Shown in pieces: positions 24,137 through 31,627 of a DNA stretch of 35,699 nt. The notes under the pieces were generated by a model. It was not told the origin of the DNA and did not search any database. It was given only the letters and a program-made list of their open reading frames with translations. Made by a program: the position numbers and the translations under genes. This DNA is from Bacteroidota bacterium (GTDB taxonomy: Bacteria; Bacteroidota; Bacteroidia; Bacteroidales; VadinHA17), in contig DQWH01000193.1 of NCBI GenBank assembly GCA_011042635.1, positions 1-35,699 on the forward strand. The letters run 5' to 3'. The first letter of the stretch is position 1; each line of letters opens with the position of its first letter.

Positions 24137-26287
24137 ATGAAAAAACTGTTTTACTTCTTGTTGTTATGCCTTCCGGGAACCATCACCGGCCAGCATACCC
24201 GGTTTGCGATTGTGGTAGATCCAGACCATTACGATAAGGCGAGGTATGAAATTGAAGAATACCGAACCGTGCTGGAAGAAGAAGGCCTTCAGTCACTCGT
24301 CGTGGTGGACCGCTGGCATCATCCCGATTCCATACGGGAGGTACTCAGGAATTTATACCTGGAAAACAAAGCCTTTGAAGGAGCTGTTTTTATCGGAGAT
24401 ATTCCCATACCCATGCTGAGGGATGCACAGCATATGACCTCTGCCTTCAAAATGGACCAGAAAAGATATCCCTGGAACCGTTCTTCGGTTGCTTCCGACA
24501 GGTTCTATGAAGATTTTGACCTCCGTTTTCATTTTCTGAAACAGGACACCGCCGCACCCTCCTACTTCTATTACAGCCTGGCCTATGATTCCCCCCAGGT
24601 ACTCAGGCCCGATATCTATTCGGGAAGGATCCGTATACCCGACGATCCCGACGGGACCAAACTTCGGGCATACCTGAAAAAGGTGGTGGCAGCCCACCGG
24701 GAAACTAACCGGGCCGATGAACTTCTGTTTTTTGCCGGCCACGGATACAACTCCGAATCATGGATTGCCCGTATGGACGAAAAAGTGGCCCTGCTGCAGC
24801 AGTTCCCCTGGCTGAATAAACAGGAAAACAGCCTTGAATACATTGATCATACCTTTGACACCCATATCAAATACCGCCTTCTTTCCCAGCTAGCCAGGGA
24901 AGACCTGGATCTGTCCATCCTTCACCATCATGGCGGAGCCACGGCCCAGTATCTGAACGGGACACCCATGGTAAGCGGAGTGACACAGTCCATTGAAAAT
25001 ATCAAGCAGTACCTGCGGTCCAAACTGCGGGATGCAGCCGACAGAGGCCGGGATCTGGACAAAACCATGAATCAATACATGGACACTTACCTGGTTCCCA
25101 GAGCGTGGTTTGACAACAGCCTGGATCCCGAACAGATGGTGGAAGATTCCATTTTCTGGAACAGTATGGACATCTCGGCCGAGGAGCTGGAAAATTACCG
25201 ATCCAATGCCCGATTCATTGTTTTTGATGCCTGCTTCAACGGTTCCTTTCACCAGCCCGATTACCTCTCGGCACGGTATGTCTTCGGCAACGGAAAAACA
25301 ATTGTAGCCCAGGCCAATACAGTCAATGTTATTCAGGACAAATTCCCCGATGAAATGATCGGCCTGCTGGGTTACGGCCTGCGCGCCGGAGCCTGGAACC
25401 AGTATGTGTGTTACCTGGAAACCCACATTATTGGCGATCCCACTTTCCGGTTTGCTTCAATAGATGAGAAACTCCACGCAGACGACCTGCTGTCTGTCAG
25501 GGGAAATAACAGAAAAGTGCTGAAATTTACCGGTTCAGATCATCCCGACATACGCGCCTGGGCATGGAGAACCCTGTATGAAAACGGGTATCCCGGCCTT
25601 GCTCCTGTGCTGAAATCCGCCTTTAGGCAATCACCCTTCGGCACGGAAAGAATGGAGATCCTGAAAATTTTGTCCGAAATCCGTGATGACAATTTTATCC
25701 AGGTGCTGCAAGCCGCCATGAGCGATTCCTACGAACTGATCCGCCGCCAGGCAGCCATTTTTGCCTTGAAATCGGGCGACCCCAGGCTGGCTTGCTTCCT
25801 CATCCGGGCCGTTACCGATCCGAACTGTTCCAAAAGAGTACGTTACCAGCTCAAGGAAGCTTTGGGATTTTTTCCGAAAGAGATCCTGCTGACTGCCCTT
25901 GAAAACCTGAGCCTGCCCGATGACAATACCGGGTACAGTAAACGGAGAAAGGAAGAAGTAAGGGAATGGGTGGAAAACGCCTGGTCGTCGTACGAAAGTT
26001 ACATGAAAGACATTGTCTCTTCTGAAAGCAACAGGAAAGACAGGGCATTTGCCATAAGGGCGTTTCGCAATAAACCATTTCACCAGGGAATACCCCAGCT
26101 TACTTCATTCCTGTTTGAATGTGAAGACGAAGATACACAGATCATGCTGCTGGAAGCCCTGGGATGGTACCGGTACAGTTACCGGCGGGATGAAATTATT
26201 GATGCCTGTCATCGGATCATACAATCGGATAAATACAATGGGAGGGTGAAAGAAGAAGCAGAGCGCACGGTTCGCAGATTATCCTAG
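24137..26287 (+). CDS. Gingipain-type (C25) caspase-fold protein with C-terminal HEAT-like repeats
   Basis: A 716-residue exported protein. A signal peptide (1-18) precedes a caspase-like alpha/beta domain at about 20-440. The putative catalytic histidine is H265 in ILHHHGGATAQY and the cysteine is C366 in FIVFDACFNGSF, the same order and surroundings as the His-Gly and Ala-Cys-x-Asn-Gly motifs of gingipains; IIGDPTFRF near 432-440 matches the conserved GDPS/T end of that fold. Residues 465-716 are helical repeats of HEAT type (REVREWVENAW, DSYELIRRQAAIFALKSGDP, EDTQIMLLEALGWYR). There is no type IX sorting tail, so it is probably periplasmic or retained at the envelope. A longer open frame begins at 23978, inside the previous gene; the ATG at 24137 starts the signal peptide. 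A terminator follows its stop. Confidence 0.78.
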   Translation: MKKLFYFLLLCLPGTITGQHTRFAIVVDPDHYDKARYEIEEYRTVLEEEGLQSLVVVDRWHHPDSIREVLRNLYLENKAFEGAVFIGDIPIPMLRDAQHMTSAFKMDQKRYPWNRSSVASDRFYEDFDLRFHFLKQDTAAPSYFYYSLAYDSPQVLRPDIYSGRIRIPDDPDGTKLRAYLKKVVAAHRETNRADELLFFAGHGYNSESWIARMDEKVALLQQFPWLNKQENSLEYIDHTFDTHIKYRLLSQLAREDLDLSILHHHGGATAQYLNGTPMVSGVTQSIENIKQYLRSKLRDAADRGRDLDKTMNQYMDTYLVPRAWFDNSLDPEQMVEDSIFWNSMDISAEELENYRSNARFIVFDACFNGSFHQPDYLSARYVFGNGKTIVAQANTVNVIQDKFPDEMIGLLGYGLRAGAWNQYVCYLETHIIGDPTFRFASIDEKLHADDLLSVRGNNRKVLKFTGSDHPDIRAWAWRTLYENGYPGLAPVLKSAFRQSPFGTERMEILKILSEIRDDNFIQVLQAAMSDSYELIRRQAAIFALKSGDPRLACFLIRAVTDPNCSKRVRYQLKEALGFFPKEILLTALENLSLPDDNTGYSKRRKEEVREWVENAWSSYESYMKDIVSSESNRKDRAFAIRAFRNKPFHQGIPQLTSFLFECEDEDTQIMLLEALGWYRYSYRRDEIIDACHRIIQSDKYNGRVKEEAERTVRRLS

Positions 26288-26314
26288 GCCTGGGAGGCTT
26301 TGTTTCTGAATCAG

Positions 26315-26347
26315 GGGGCAGTCAATGTACTGCCCCTTCCTTTTATT
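26315..26347 (+). terminator. Rho-independent terminator of the metal/redox cluster
   Basis: GGGGCAGT at 26315-26322 pairs with ACTGCCCC at 26329-26336 around CAATGT, followed by TTCCTTTTATT. It is 28 bases past the C25-like gene's stop and abuts the stop of the convergent butyrate kinase gene. Confidence 0.85.
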
Positions 26348-27440
26348 CATATACCTGCGGCTGAATCTCCCCTTTCAGCAGCAGCATTCCGTTATGGGCC
26401 ATGGCTTCCAGCTCATCATCCCCCGGATACAGGTGAACAGGCGCTATCTTCGATACTCTTCCCACCAGGTAATTCATCAGGGTGCGGCTGTGGGCCAGGT
26501 TCCCTGTAATCAGAACCGCATCGGGCTTTTCAGGAAATGCCATGCTCATAGCCCCTGCACTCTGGGCCACCTGATAGGCCATGGCTTCCATGATGAACCG
26601 GGCATGATCGTCTCCCGCATCAATGCGTTGCTCCACCTCATAGCCGTTGTTGGTACCCAGGTAGGCTTTGAGACCTCCCTCACCCCGTATCATGGCCAGC
26701 ATTTGTTCCCGGGTATATTTGCCGCTGAAACACATTCTGATCACATCGCCCATCGGAAGAGTCCCACTGCAGATAGGCGAAAACGGCCCGCCCCCATCAT
26801 ACCCCTGGGTGGTATCGATCACCCGCCCAAGGTGATGCGCTCCGATCGAAATGGCCCGGCCCAGACTGATCACGATCAGGTTCATTTCCTCATAGGCTCG
26901 GCCTACCGAACGGGCATGGCGCCTGGCCACATATTTCTGGTTCAGGGCGTGAAATACAGACCGCCTTTGAATAAGGGGATGGCCCGATATTCTGGATATC
27001 TCATCGAATTCATCCATTACCACCGGGTCGGAAATGAACGGACGGGCATTTTTCAGCTTCTGAGAAACCGCATAAGCCACCAGTCCCCCCAGATTCAGCA
27101 CATCCATGCCATACTCCCCGCAGCTCAAATCCTCACGCAATTTATCGTTCACCTCATACATCCCCGATTTTACCGGCTTGCACAACCCGCCCCTGCCGAT
27201 AACCAGGCGGATCTCATCCAGGGCGATCTCATTGTCATGTAACTCCTTCATGATGGCTTCCTTCCGGAAGTCGGTCTGATCACATATCCCGGAAAATTTT
27301 TCCAGTTCTCCGGGTTCATGCCTGATCCTTTTCAGAAAAAGGATCTTACCGTACCGGTACAGGGCAATCTTGGTAGCCAGATCCCTGGGATTAATGGTAA
27401 GGATAATGGCCTTGCTGTAGTGGTTTTTTATTTCACTCAT
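26343..27440 (-). CDS. buk: Butyrate kinase-like protein (acetokinase family)
   Basis: A 365-residue member of the ASKHA acetate/butyrate kinase family, which converts butyryl phosphate and ADP to butyrate and ATP. Family landmarks include LVIGRGGLCKPVKSGMYEVN, NLGGLVAYAVS, VVMDEFDEISRISGHPLIQR, ISLGRAISIGAHHLGRVID and GGPFSPICSGTLPMGDV. The N-terminal phosphate motif, normally NPGSTSTK, reads NPRDLATK (residues 17-24), so the glycine and both hydroxyl residues are replaced. ILITGN near the end is intact in form (VLITGNLAHS). Three starts are possible: TTG 27461, ATG 27446 and ATG 27440; I use the last. A -7-like TAAATTTG (27466 down to 27459) lies right upstream, leaving a very short leader. 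No phosphotransbutyrylase gene is next to it. Activity is uncertain because of the altered motif. Confidence 0.88.
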   Translation of the reverse strand: MSEIKNHYSKAIILTINPRDLATKIALYRYGKILFLKRIRHEPGELEKFSGICDQTDFRKEAIMKELHDNEIALDEIRLVIGRGGLCKPVKSGMYEVNDKLREDLSCGEYGMDVLNLGGLVAYAVSQKLKNARPFISDPVVMDEFDEISRISGHPLIQRRSVFHALNQKYVARRHARSVGRAYEEMNLIVISLGRAISIGAHHLGRVIDTTQGYDGGGPFSPICSGTLPMGDVIRMCFSGKYTREQMLAMIRGEGGLKAYLGTNNGYEVEQRIDAGDDHARFIMEAMAYQVAQSAGAMSMAFPEKPDAVLITGNLAHSRTLMNYLVGRVSKIAPVHLYPGDDELEAMAHNGMLLLKGEIQPQVYE

Positions 27441-27564
27441 CACCATACCTGTTTCGGGCAAATTTACACAATTCTCACTTTTAGCTGTTTTCCTTATGTA
27501 ACAATGTTGTTTATTTTCAGAAAAAAGGAATTTTTATTCGGGGATTGTTGGTCAATCCGGTTAA

Positions 27565-28117
27565 AAACATGCATGGGAACAGGTATACGGATTTCCCCGT
27601 TACGGAATGGGCCTGTACTACGGCAATATCGGCAACCCGGAAGTGCTGAACAATCTTTTTGCCCTGTATTCCTTTTTTGATGTTCCGCTGATCAGTGGGC
27701 GCCTGCTCCCGTCCCATACCCAGATCGCCCTGGGAATGGTGGCGGGGTTTAATCCCTTCCATCCCACCTACAATCCCCTGAACCTGGCCATCGGCAACCG
27801 AGGGAACGTATTTTTCTATTACAATTTCAATGTGGGAATACCATTGCCCGACCGGTTGCGGTGGGTTCACGGGGCCAATTTCACCCATTTCTCCAACGGT
27901 GTACTTACCCTGCCCAACACCGTTTTCTACCTGCTGGATTATTTTACTTCCCTTCAGTAGGCCCTTTATTCCGAACTTCCTTTTTTTCAAAAAGATCCAC
28001 TGCCCGGTTTTCTCCAGCCCACGAGTTTTACCTCGTTCCGGCAACAGGTATAAAAAGGGGGAAAACCGATTATATCGAATGGGGTTTAGGATATTCTTTG
28101 ATAAAAAATACAAATGA
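27565..28117 (+). pseudogene. Decayed lipid A deacylase-like (PagL/acyloxyacyl hydrolase) gene
   Basis: Broken outer-membrane enzyme remnant. One frame, from 27565 after an in-frame TAA at 27562 to a stop at 27960, reads WEQVYGFPRYGMGLYYGNIG, then FNPFHPTYNPLNLAIGN and VHGANFTHFSNGVLTLPNTV. The THFSNG element carries the His and Ser expected of PagL-type lipid A deacylases and follows the Bacteroidota acyloxyacyl-hydrolase layout. In a different frame, 28041-28117 gives ATGIKRGKTDYIEWGLGYSL, a barrel-like strand pair expected near the C-terminus. No signal peptide or N-terminal third is found upstream, so the gene is 5'-truncated and frameshifted. The residual identification rests on pattern memory. 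Confidence 0.55.
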
Positions 28118-28142
28118 ATGGTGTTCATTCCCAGGCATTTGC

Positions 28143-28150
28143 TATTTTTG
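28143..28150 (+). promoter_or_regulatory. Possible -7 box before the HAD phosphatase gene
   Basis: TATTTTTG matches TAnnTTTG exactly, but no TTTG lies at the right distance upstream. It would start transcription near 28157 and supports the GTG at 28172 as the translation start. Confidence 0.25.
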
Positions 28151-28171
28151 TTGTTTTACAATCATCGTTTC

Positions 28172-28960
28172 GTGAACACTTCATCCCCAAAACCATTTGA
28201 TCCCGAAGCCGTCATTTTTGACCTGGACGGTGTGATTACACGCACGGCGCGTGTACACAGCCGGGCATGGGAACAATTGTTCAATTCATACCTTGAACAA
28301 CGAGGGAAAAGTCTGGGAAAAACCTATCCCCCCTTCAGGCACGATCCCGATTACCTGAAGTATGTGGACGGAAAGCCCCGTTATGAGGGAGTTGACAGTT
28401 TTCTGCGATCCAGGGAAATTGTCATTCCCTGGGGATTCCCGGGAGATCCACCCGGTATGGAAACCGTTTGCGGACTGGGGAACCGGAAAAACGAACTGTT
28501 CCGTTCCATACTCCGAAAAGAAGGTGTGGAAACGTTTTCTTCCACCATTGCCCTGGTAAGGGAGTTGCTGGAAAACGGAATTGCCACGGGCGTGGCTTCT
28601 TCAAGCAAAAATTGCCGGGAGATACTCGAGGCAGCAGGCATTGAAAAACTCTTTCAAACCCGGGTCGACGGGGAAGTATCCGCCGAGCTGGACCTGAAAG
28701 GAAAACCCGAACCCGATATTTTTCTGAAAGCCTGCGAAAACCTGGGGAAAGATCCGGGAATAAGCATTGTGGTGGAAGATGCGGTATCGGGGGTGCAGGC
28801 GGGAAAAAAAGGGGGGTTCGGGCTGGTGATCGGCATTGCCCGGGAAGATAACCGTGAAGAGCTTCGCCGTAACGGTGCCGACGTGGTGGTAAACGATATG
28901 TCTGAAATCGGCGGAATAAAAGGATTGCGGGATCTGTTCCGAAGGAACTTTGCCGGTTAA
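28172..28960 (+). CDS. HAD-superfamily hydrolase, beta-phosphoglucomutase-like
   Basis: A 262-residue cytoplasmic HAD subfamily IA enzyme. Motif I is FDLDGVITRT with nucleophile D17 and acid/base D19; motif II is GVASSSKNC; the motif III lysine is in KGKPEPDIF; motif IV is VVEDAVSGVQAG. The helical cap holds HSRAWEQLFNSYLEQRG and YEGVDSFLRSREIVIPWG, the arrangement of beta-phosphoglucomutase relatives that occur with trehalose or maltose phosphorylases. Substrate is therefore a sugar phosphate, most likely beta-glucose-1-phosphate, but other phosphosugars remain possible. The frame is open from an ATG at 28118, but those 18 residues are hydrophobic read-through of the pseudogene region; the GTG at 28172 fits better. 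No phosphorylase gene is nearby. Confidence 0.85.
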   Translation: MNTSSPKPFDPEAVIFDLDGVITRTARVHSRAWEQLFNSYLEQRGKSLGKTYPPFRHDPDYLKYVDGKPRYEGVDSFLRSREIVIPWGFPGDPPGMETVCGLGNRKNELFRSILRKEGVETFSSTIALVRELLENGIATGVASSSKNCREILEAAGIEKLFQTRVDGEVSAELDLKGKPEPDIFLKACENLGKDPGISIVVEDAVSGVQAGKKGGFGLVIGIAREDNREELRRNGADVVVNDMSEIGGIKGLRDLFRRNFAG

Positions 28961-28970
28961 TTCCCCTGAT

Positions 28971-29390
28971 TTATCTCCTTTTCCGGCTAATATCCACCGG
29001 CAAACCCCTCAGCTTCCATTCCCGCAGACCGCCCTTCAGTATGGTCAGATTGCCGAACCCTTTTACCAGCAGCATTTCTGCCGCCTGCACCGAACGCGAT
29101 TCGTCATTGCAGTACAGGTATATGGGATGCTCCGCATCCAGACCATCCGTCAGGCGGAACAGCTCCTGTGAACGGGGGGCAGACACCGCATTGGGTATCC
29201 TGTCCTTCCTGTATTCACGGGCTACCCGAACATCCACCAGCAGGGGTTCAACCGCAAGATGCAGGGAAATATAAAACGAATCAGGGTCCAGCTTGCTGAC
29301 TTCCTGCGAACAGGCCGGCCGGACAGGAAGAAGGAGCAAAAACGCTGCACACCAGATTATGGATCTCCTGTTTTTTTGTGTTTGCTTCAT
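28971..29390 (-). CDS. Exported rhodanese-like domain protein
   Basis: A 139-residue protein with a signal peptide (residues 8-28, IIWCAAFLLLLPVRPACSQE) and one rhodanese domain. The active-site loop is YLYCNDESRS with catalytic Cys94, preceded by VDVRVAREYRKDRIPNAVSA and followed by LTILKGGLREWKLRGLPVD, all standard features. The persulfide-forming cysteine is present, so sulfurtransfer activity in the periplasm is plausible. PAC at 26-28 is a poor lipobox, so cleavage by signal peptidase I seems more likely. It is divergent from comF with about 90 bases between them containing a palindrome, and convergent with the HAD gene. Its physiological sulfur acceptor is unknown. Confidence 0.87.
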   Translation of the reverse strand: MKQTQKNRRSIIWCAAFLLLLPVRPACSQEVSKLDPDSFYISLHLAVEPLLVDVRVAREYRKDRIPNAVSAPRSQELFRLTDGLDAEHPIYLYCNDESRSVQAAEMLLVKGFGNLTILKGGLREWKLRGLPVDISRKRR

Positions 29391-29420
29391 TTCTTTTAAA
29401 GGTAAAAAAACTTAGATACC

Positions 29421-29443
29421 TGAGGACATGTTTTCCGTCCTCA
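29421..29443. repeat. Palindrome between the rhodanese and comF genes
   Basis: TGAGGAC at 29421-29427 and GTCCTCA at 29437-29443 form a perfect 7-bp inverted repeat with a 9-base spacer, 31 bases before the rhodanese start and 36 before comF. It could be an operator for the divergent pair. There is no adequate T-tract for a terminator. Confidence 0.35.
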
Positions 29444-29479
29444 AATTCGCTGATTTTTCTATTTTTTGTAAATTTCCGT

Positions 29480-30166
29480 ATGTCAAGCTGGTTGGGTGAC
29501 CTGATCCGACTGTTTTTCCCGGCCGTTTGTGCGGGATGCGGAGAATCGCTGGTAACAGGGGAAAAAGTACTGTGTACCCGCTGCCTGTTCCTTCTTCCGC
29601 GTTCACAATACCATCTGTCAACCGACAACCCGGTAAGCAGGCTTTTCTGGGGCAGGGTAACCATTGAACAGGCCACGGCACTGTATGTTTTCGAAAAAGG
29701 AAGCATATTCCAGTCGCTGATCCACCAGCTGAAATACCGGGGCAGAAAAGATATCGGTCTCTACCTCGGGAGATTGCTGGGTACCGAAATAAAAGATGCT
29801 CCGGGCTTCAGCCATGCGGAAGTAATCATTCCGGTGCCCCTGCATCCTTCCAGGAAACGGGAAAGGGGATACAACCAGGGCGAATACATTGCCAAAGGCA
29901 TGGCTGAGGTTATGCAGGCCGAAACCGAATTCGGCAACCTGGTGCGAAAAAGAAAAACCCCCACCCAGACACGCCGTTCCCGCATTGAACGCTGGGAGAA
30001 TGTACGTGGCATGTTTGCCGTAAAAAAACCGCATCGCCTGGAAAACAGGCATATTTTGCTGGTTGACGATGTGGTAACCACAGGAGCTACCCTGGAAGCC
30101 TGTGCAGAAGTGTTACTGGGCATTCCCGGGGTAAGAGTTAGCATAGCCACTCTGGCTGTGGCATAA
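29480..30166 (+). CDS. comF: ComF-family phosphoribosyltransferase-like protein
   Basis: A 228-residue ComF homologue. Cysteines C17, C20, C32 and C35 (FPAVCAGCGESL, KVLCTRC) form the N-terminal zinc ribbon, and the C-terminal type I phosphoribosyltransferase domain has the PRPP loop ILLVDDVVTTGATLEAC and PVPLHPSRKRERGYNQ. ComF is needed for uptake of single-stranded DNA in naturally transformable bacteria, but it is widely conserved in species not known to be competent, so the presence of this gene alone does not prove competence. An upstream extension to 29378 is hydrophobic and unlike the family; the ATG at 29480 gives the normal length. It converges on the PorT-like gene with only six bases between the stops. 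Confidence 0.9.
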   Translation: MSSWLGDLIRLFFPAVCAGCGESLVTGEKVLCTRCLFLLPRSQYHLSTDNPVSRLFWGRVTIEQATALYVFEKGSIFQSLIHQLKYRGRKDIGLYLGRLLGTEIKDAPGFSHAEVIIPVPLHPSRKRERGYNQGEYIAKGMAEVMQAETEFGNLVRKRKTPTQTRRSRIERWENVRGMFAVKKPHRLENRHILLVDDVVTTGATLEACAEVLLGIPGVRVSIATLAVA

Positions 30167-30172
30167 CACGCT

Positions 30173-30787
30173 TCAGAAGGGCGGCCACAGCCGGTAATAA
30201 AAACAAAAGGTCAGCAGGTTATTGTAATGCCCCCGGTTCAGGTACCAGGTAGCTCCACCCACATGCTCACGTACCGGGATCACTGAATAGGAAAACCGGG
30301 CTCCCACGGCCAGCCGGTCGGTAAAACGGTACATCACTCCTGCCACCCCACTGAGCTCAACATGACGGAACGGATCCGTATCGAGCATCATACCGTTCTC
30401 ATCCTTCTCCGTGTATCCTATCAACCATCCCACAGCCGGACCCAGCTCCAGGAAAACCATCTTCCTGTGCACATACTGAAACAAAACCGGCATTTCCAGG
30501 TAATGCAAATTCAGCCGGTAATAAGTATTGGTTCCTTCTACCTGGTTGCCGTCGGAGCTCCCTTTGCCGATATACCGAAGCTCGGCCTGGACTCCCGCAT
30601 AATGCCCTATACCCATACGCGCATAGCCCCCCATGACGGCCCCGGCCTTATAATACCCCGTATAGGGATCCCCGTCAACCTGTGATACGCTAATCCCTCC
30701 CATCCATCCTATTTCAGGAACCTGGGCACAGAGCGACAGCACATTAAGCCACCATGCCGTCCAGATGAAACAGCTAATTTTTTTCAT
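30173..30787 (-). CDS. PorT-like outer-membrane beta-barrel protein
   Basis: A 204-residue predicted small barrel. Residues 1-21 are a signal peptide (MKKISCFIWTAWWLNVLSLC), followed by alternating beta strands (IGWMGGISVSQVDGD, GVQAELRYIGKGS, LHYLEMPVLFQYVH, VFLELGPAVGWLIG) and a closing strand ending in aromatic residues FCFYYRLWPPF. This is the layout of the PorT/outer-membrane beta-barrel family (PF13568) of Bacteroidota. Many members have no known role; only some act in type IX secretion, so no function is assigned. Its ATG overlaps the sirtuin stop by four bases, so it is translated from the same mRNA after it. Confidence 0.8.
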   Translation of the reverse strand: MKKISCFIWTAWWLNVLSLCAQVPEIGWMGGISVSQVDGDPYTGYYKAGAVMGGYARMGIGHYAGVQAELRYIGKGSSDGNQVEGTNTYYRLNLHYLEMPVLFQYVHRKMVFLELGPAVGWLIGYTEKDENGMMLDTDPFRHVELSGVAGVMYRFTDRLAVGARFSYSVIPVREHVGGATWYLNRGHYNNLLTFCFYYRLWPPF

Positions 30788-31476
30788 ACGTATTTCCTGA
30801 GTTCCTCCTGTAGGGTTTTCATTCCCCGGGTGGCCGTATCCCTGATATGGACAAATTTTCTTCCGGAAGGAAAGAAAACCTCTCCGGGGTCTATCAAAAA
30901 AACAGGGCTTGAGGCAGGTATTTCAAATACCAGCCCTGCTGCCGGATAGACATTCAGAGAGGTCCCGATCACCACAAACAGGTCGGCCACAGCAGCCAGC
31001 CTCGCAGCTTCCTCCATGGCCGGAACCGGCTCCCCGAACCACACCACATGGGGACGGAGTTGCGACCCTTTTTCACAGATATCCCCATCCTTAAGCTCCC
31101 AGCCATCTATTTCATATACCAGATCCGGATCGACGGTACTGCGGGCTTTTCGTAATTCACCATGCAAATGGAGCACCCGGGTGCTTCCCGCCCTCTCGTG
31201 CAGATCGTCCACATTCTGGGTAATGATCTGCACATCAAAATCTTTCTCCAGTTCTGCCAGTCCCAGGTGGGCCGCATTGGGCTTCGCTTCCAGCAATTGT
31301 TTCCTCCTTTCGTTGTAAAAGCGCAACACCAGGGAACGGTTCGTTTCCCAAGCTTCCGGGGAGGCAACCTGTGTTACATCGTATTGTTCCCATAATCCGC
31401 CCATGTCGCGGAATGTTTTCAGGCCGCTTTCGGCACTGATCCCGGCACCGCTCAGTACCACCAGTTTTTTTCTCAT
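30784..31476 (-). CDS. cobB: NAD-dependent protein deacylase (sirtuin), zinc-less class III
   Basis: A 230-residue sirtuin that removes acyl groups from lysines using NAD. The NAD-binding loop is LSGAGISAESGLKTFRD (8-23), the catalytic histidine is H105 in HLHGELRK, and TQNVDDLHERAG (87-98) is present. Y54 and R57 in RFYNERRKQL match the Tyr-x-x-Arg pair that binds acidic acyl groups in CobB and SIRT5, so desuccinylase activity is likely alongside deacetylation. The four zinc cysteines are absent: only C134 remains in the region. This short zinc-less form is, I believe, common in Bacteroidota. A longer frame begins at 31509, but the ATG at 31476 (MRKKLVVLSG) fits. The PorT-like gene overlaps its stop. 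Confidence 0.92.
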   Translation of the reverse strand: MRKKLVVLSGAGISAESGLKTFRDMGGLWEQYDVTQVASPEAWETNRSLVLRFYNERRKQLLEAKPNAAHLGLAELEKDFDVQIITQNVDDLHERAGSTRVLHLHGELRKARSTVDPDLVYEIDGWELKDGDICEKGSQLRPHVVWFGEPVPAMEEAARLAAVADLFVVIGTSLNVYPAAGLVFEIPASSPVFLIDPGEVFFPSGRKFVHIRDTATRGMKTLQEELRKYV

Positions 31477-31627
31477 GGCATGCTTCTTCCTTACGGGAAA
31501 AAGATACAAATTATCCCGGTATTTTTCCGGTCACATACTCAAATTATCCGTTCTCCGACCAGTTATTTTTTGTACCTTTATGCTGGGTGGTGATTATATA
31601 ATCTATTGTAATACAGGGAATAAGAAT

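Noticed and set aside
26325-27242. 305-residue open frame antisense to butyrate kinase
   Set aside because: It lies fully over the conserved kinase sequence and shows no domain or start signal.
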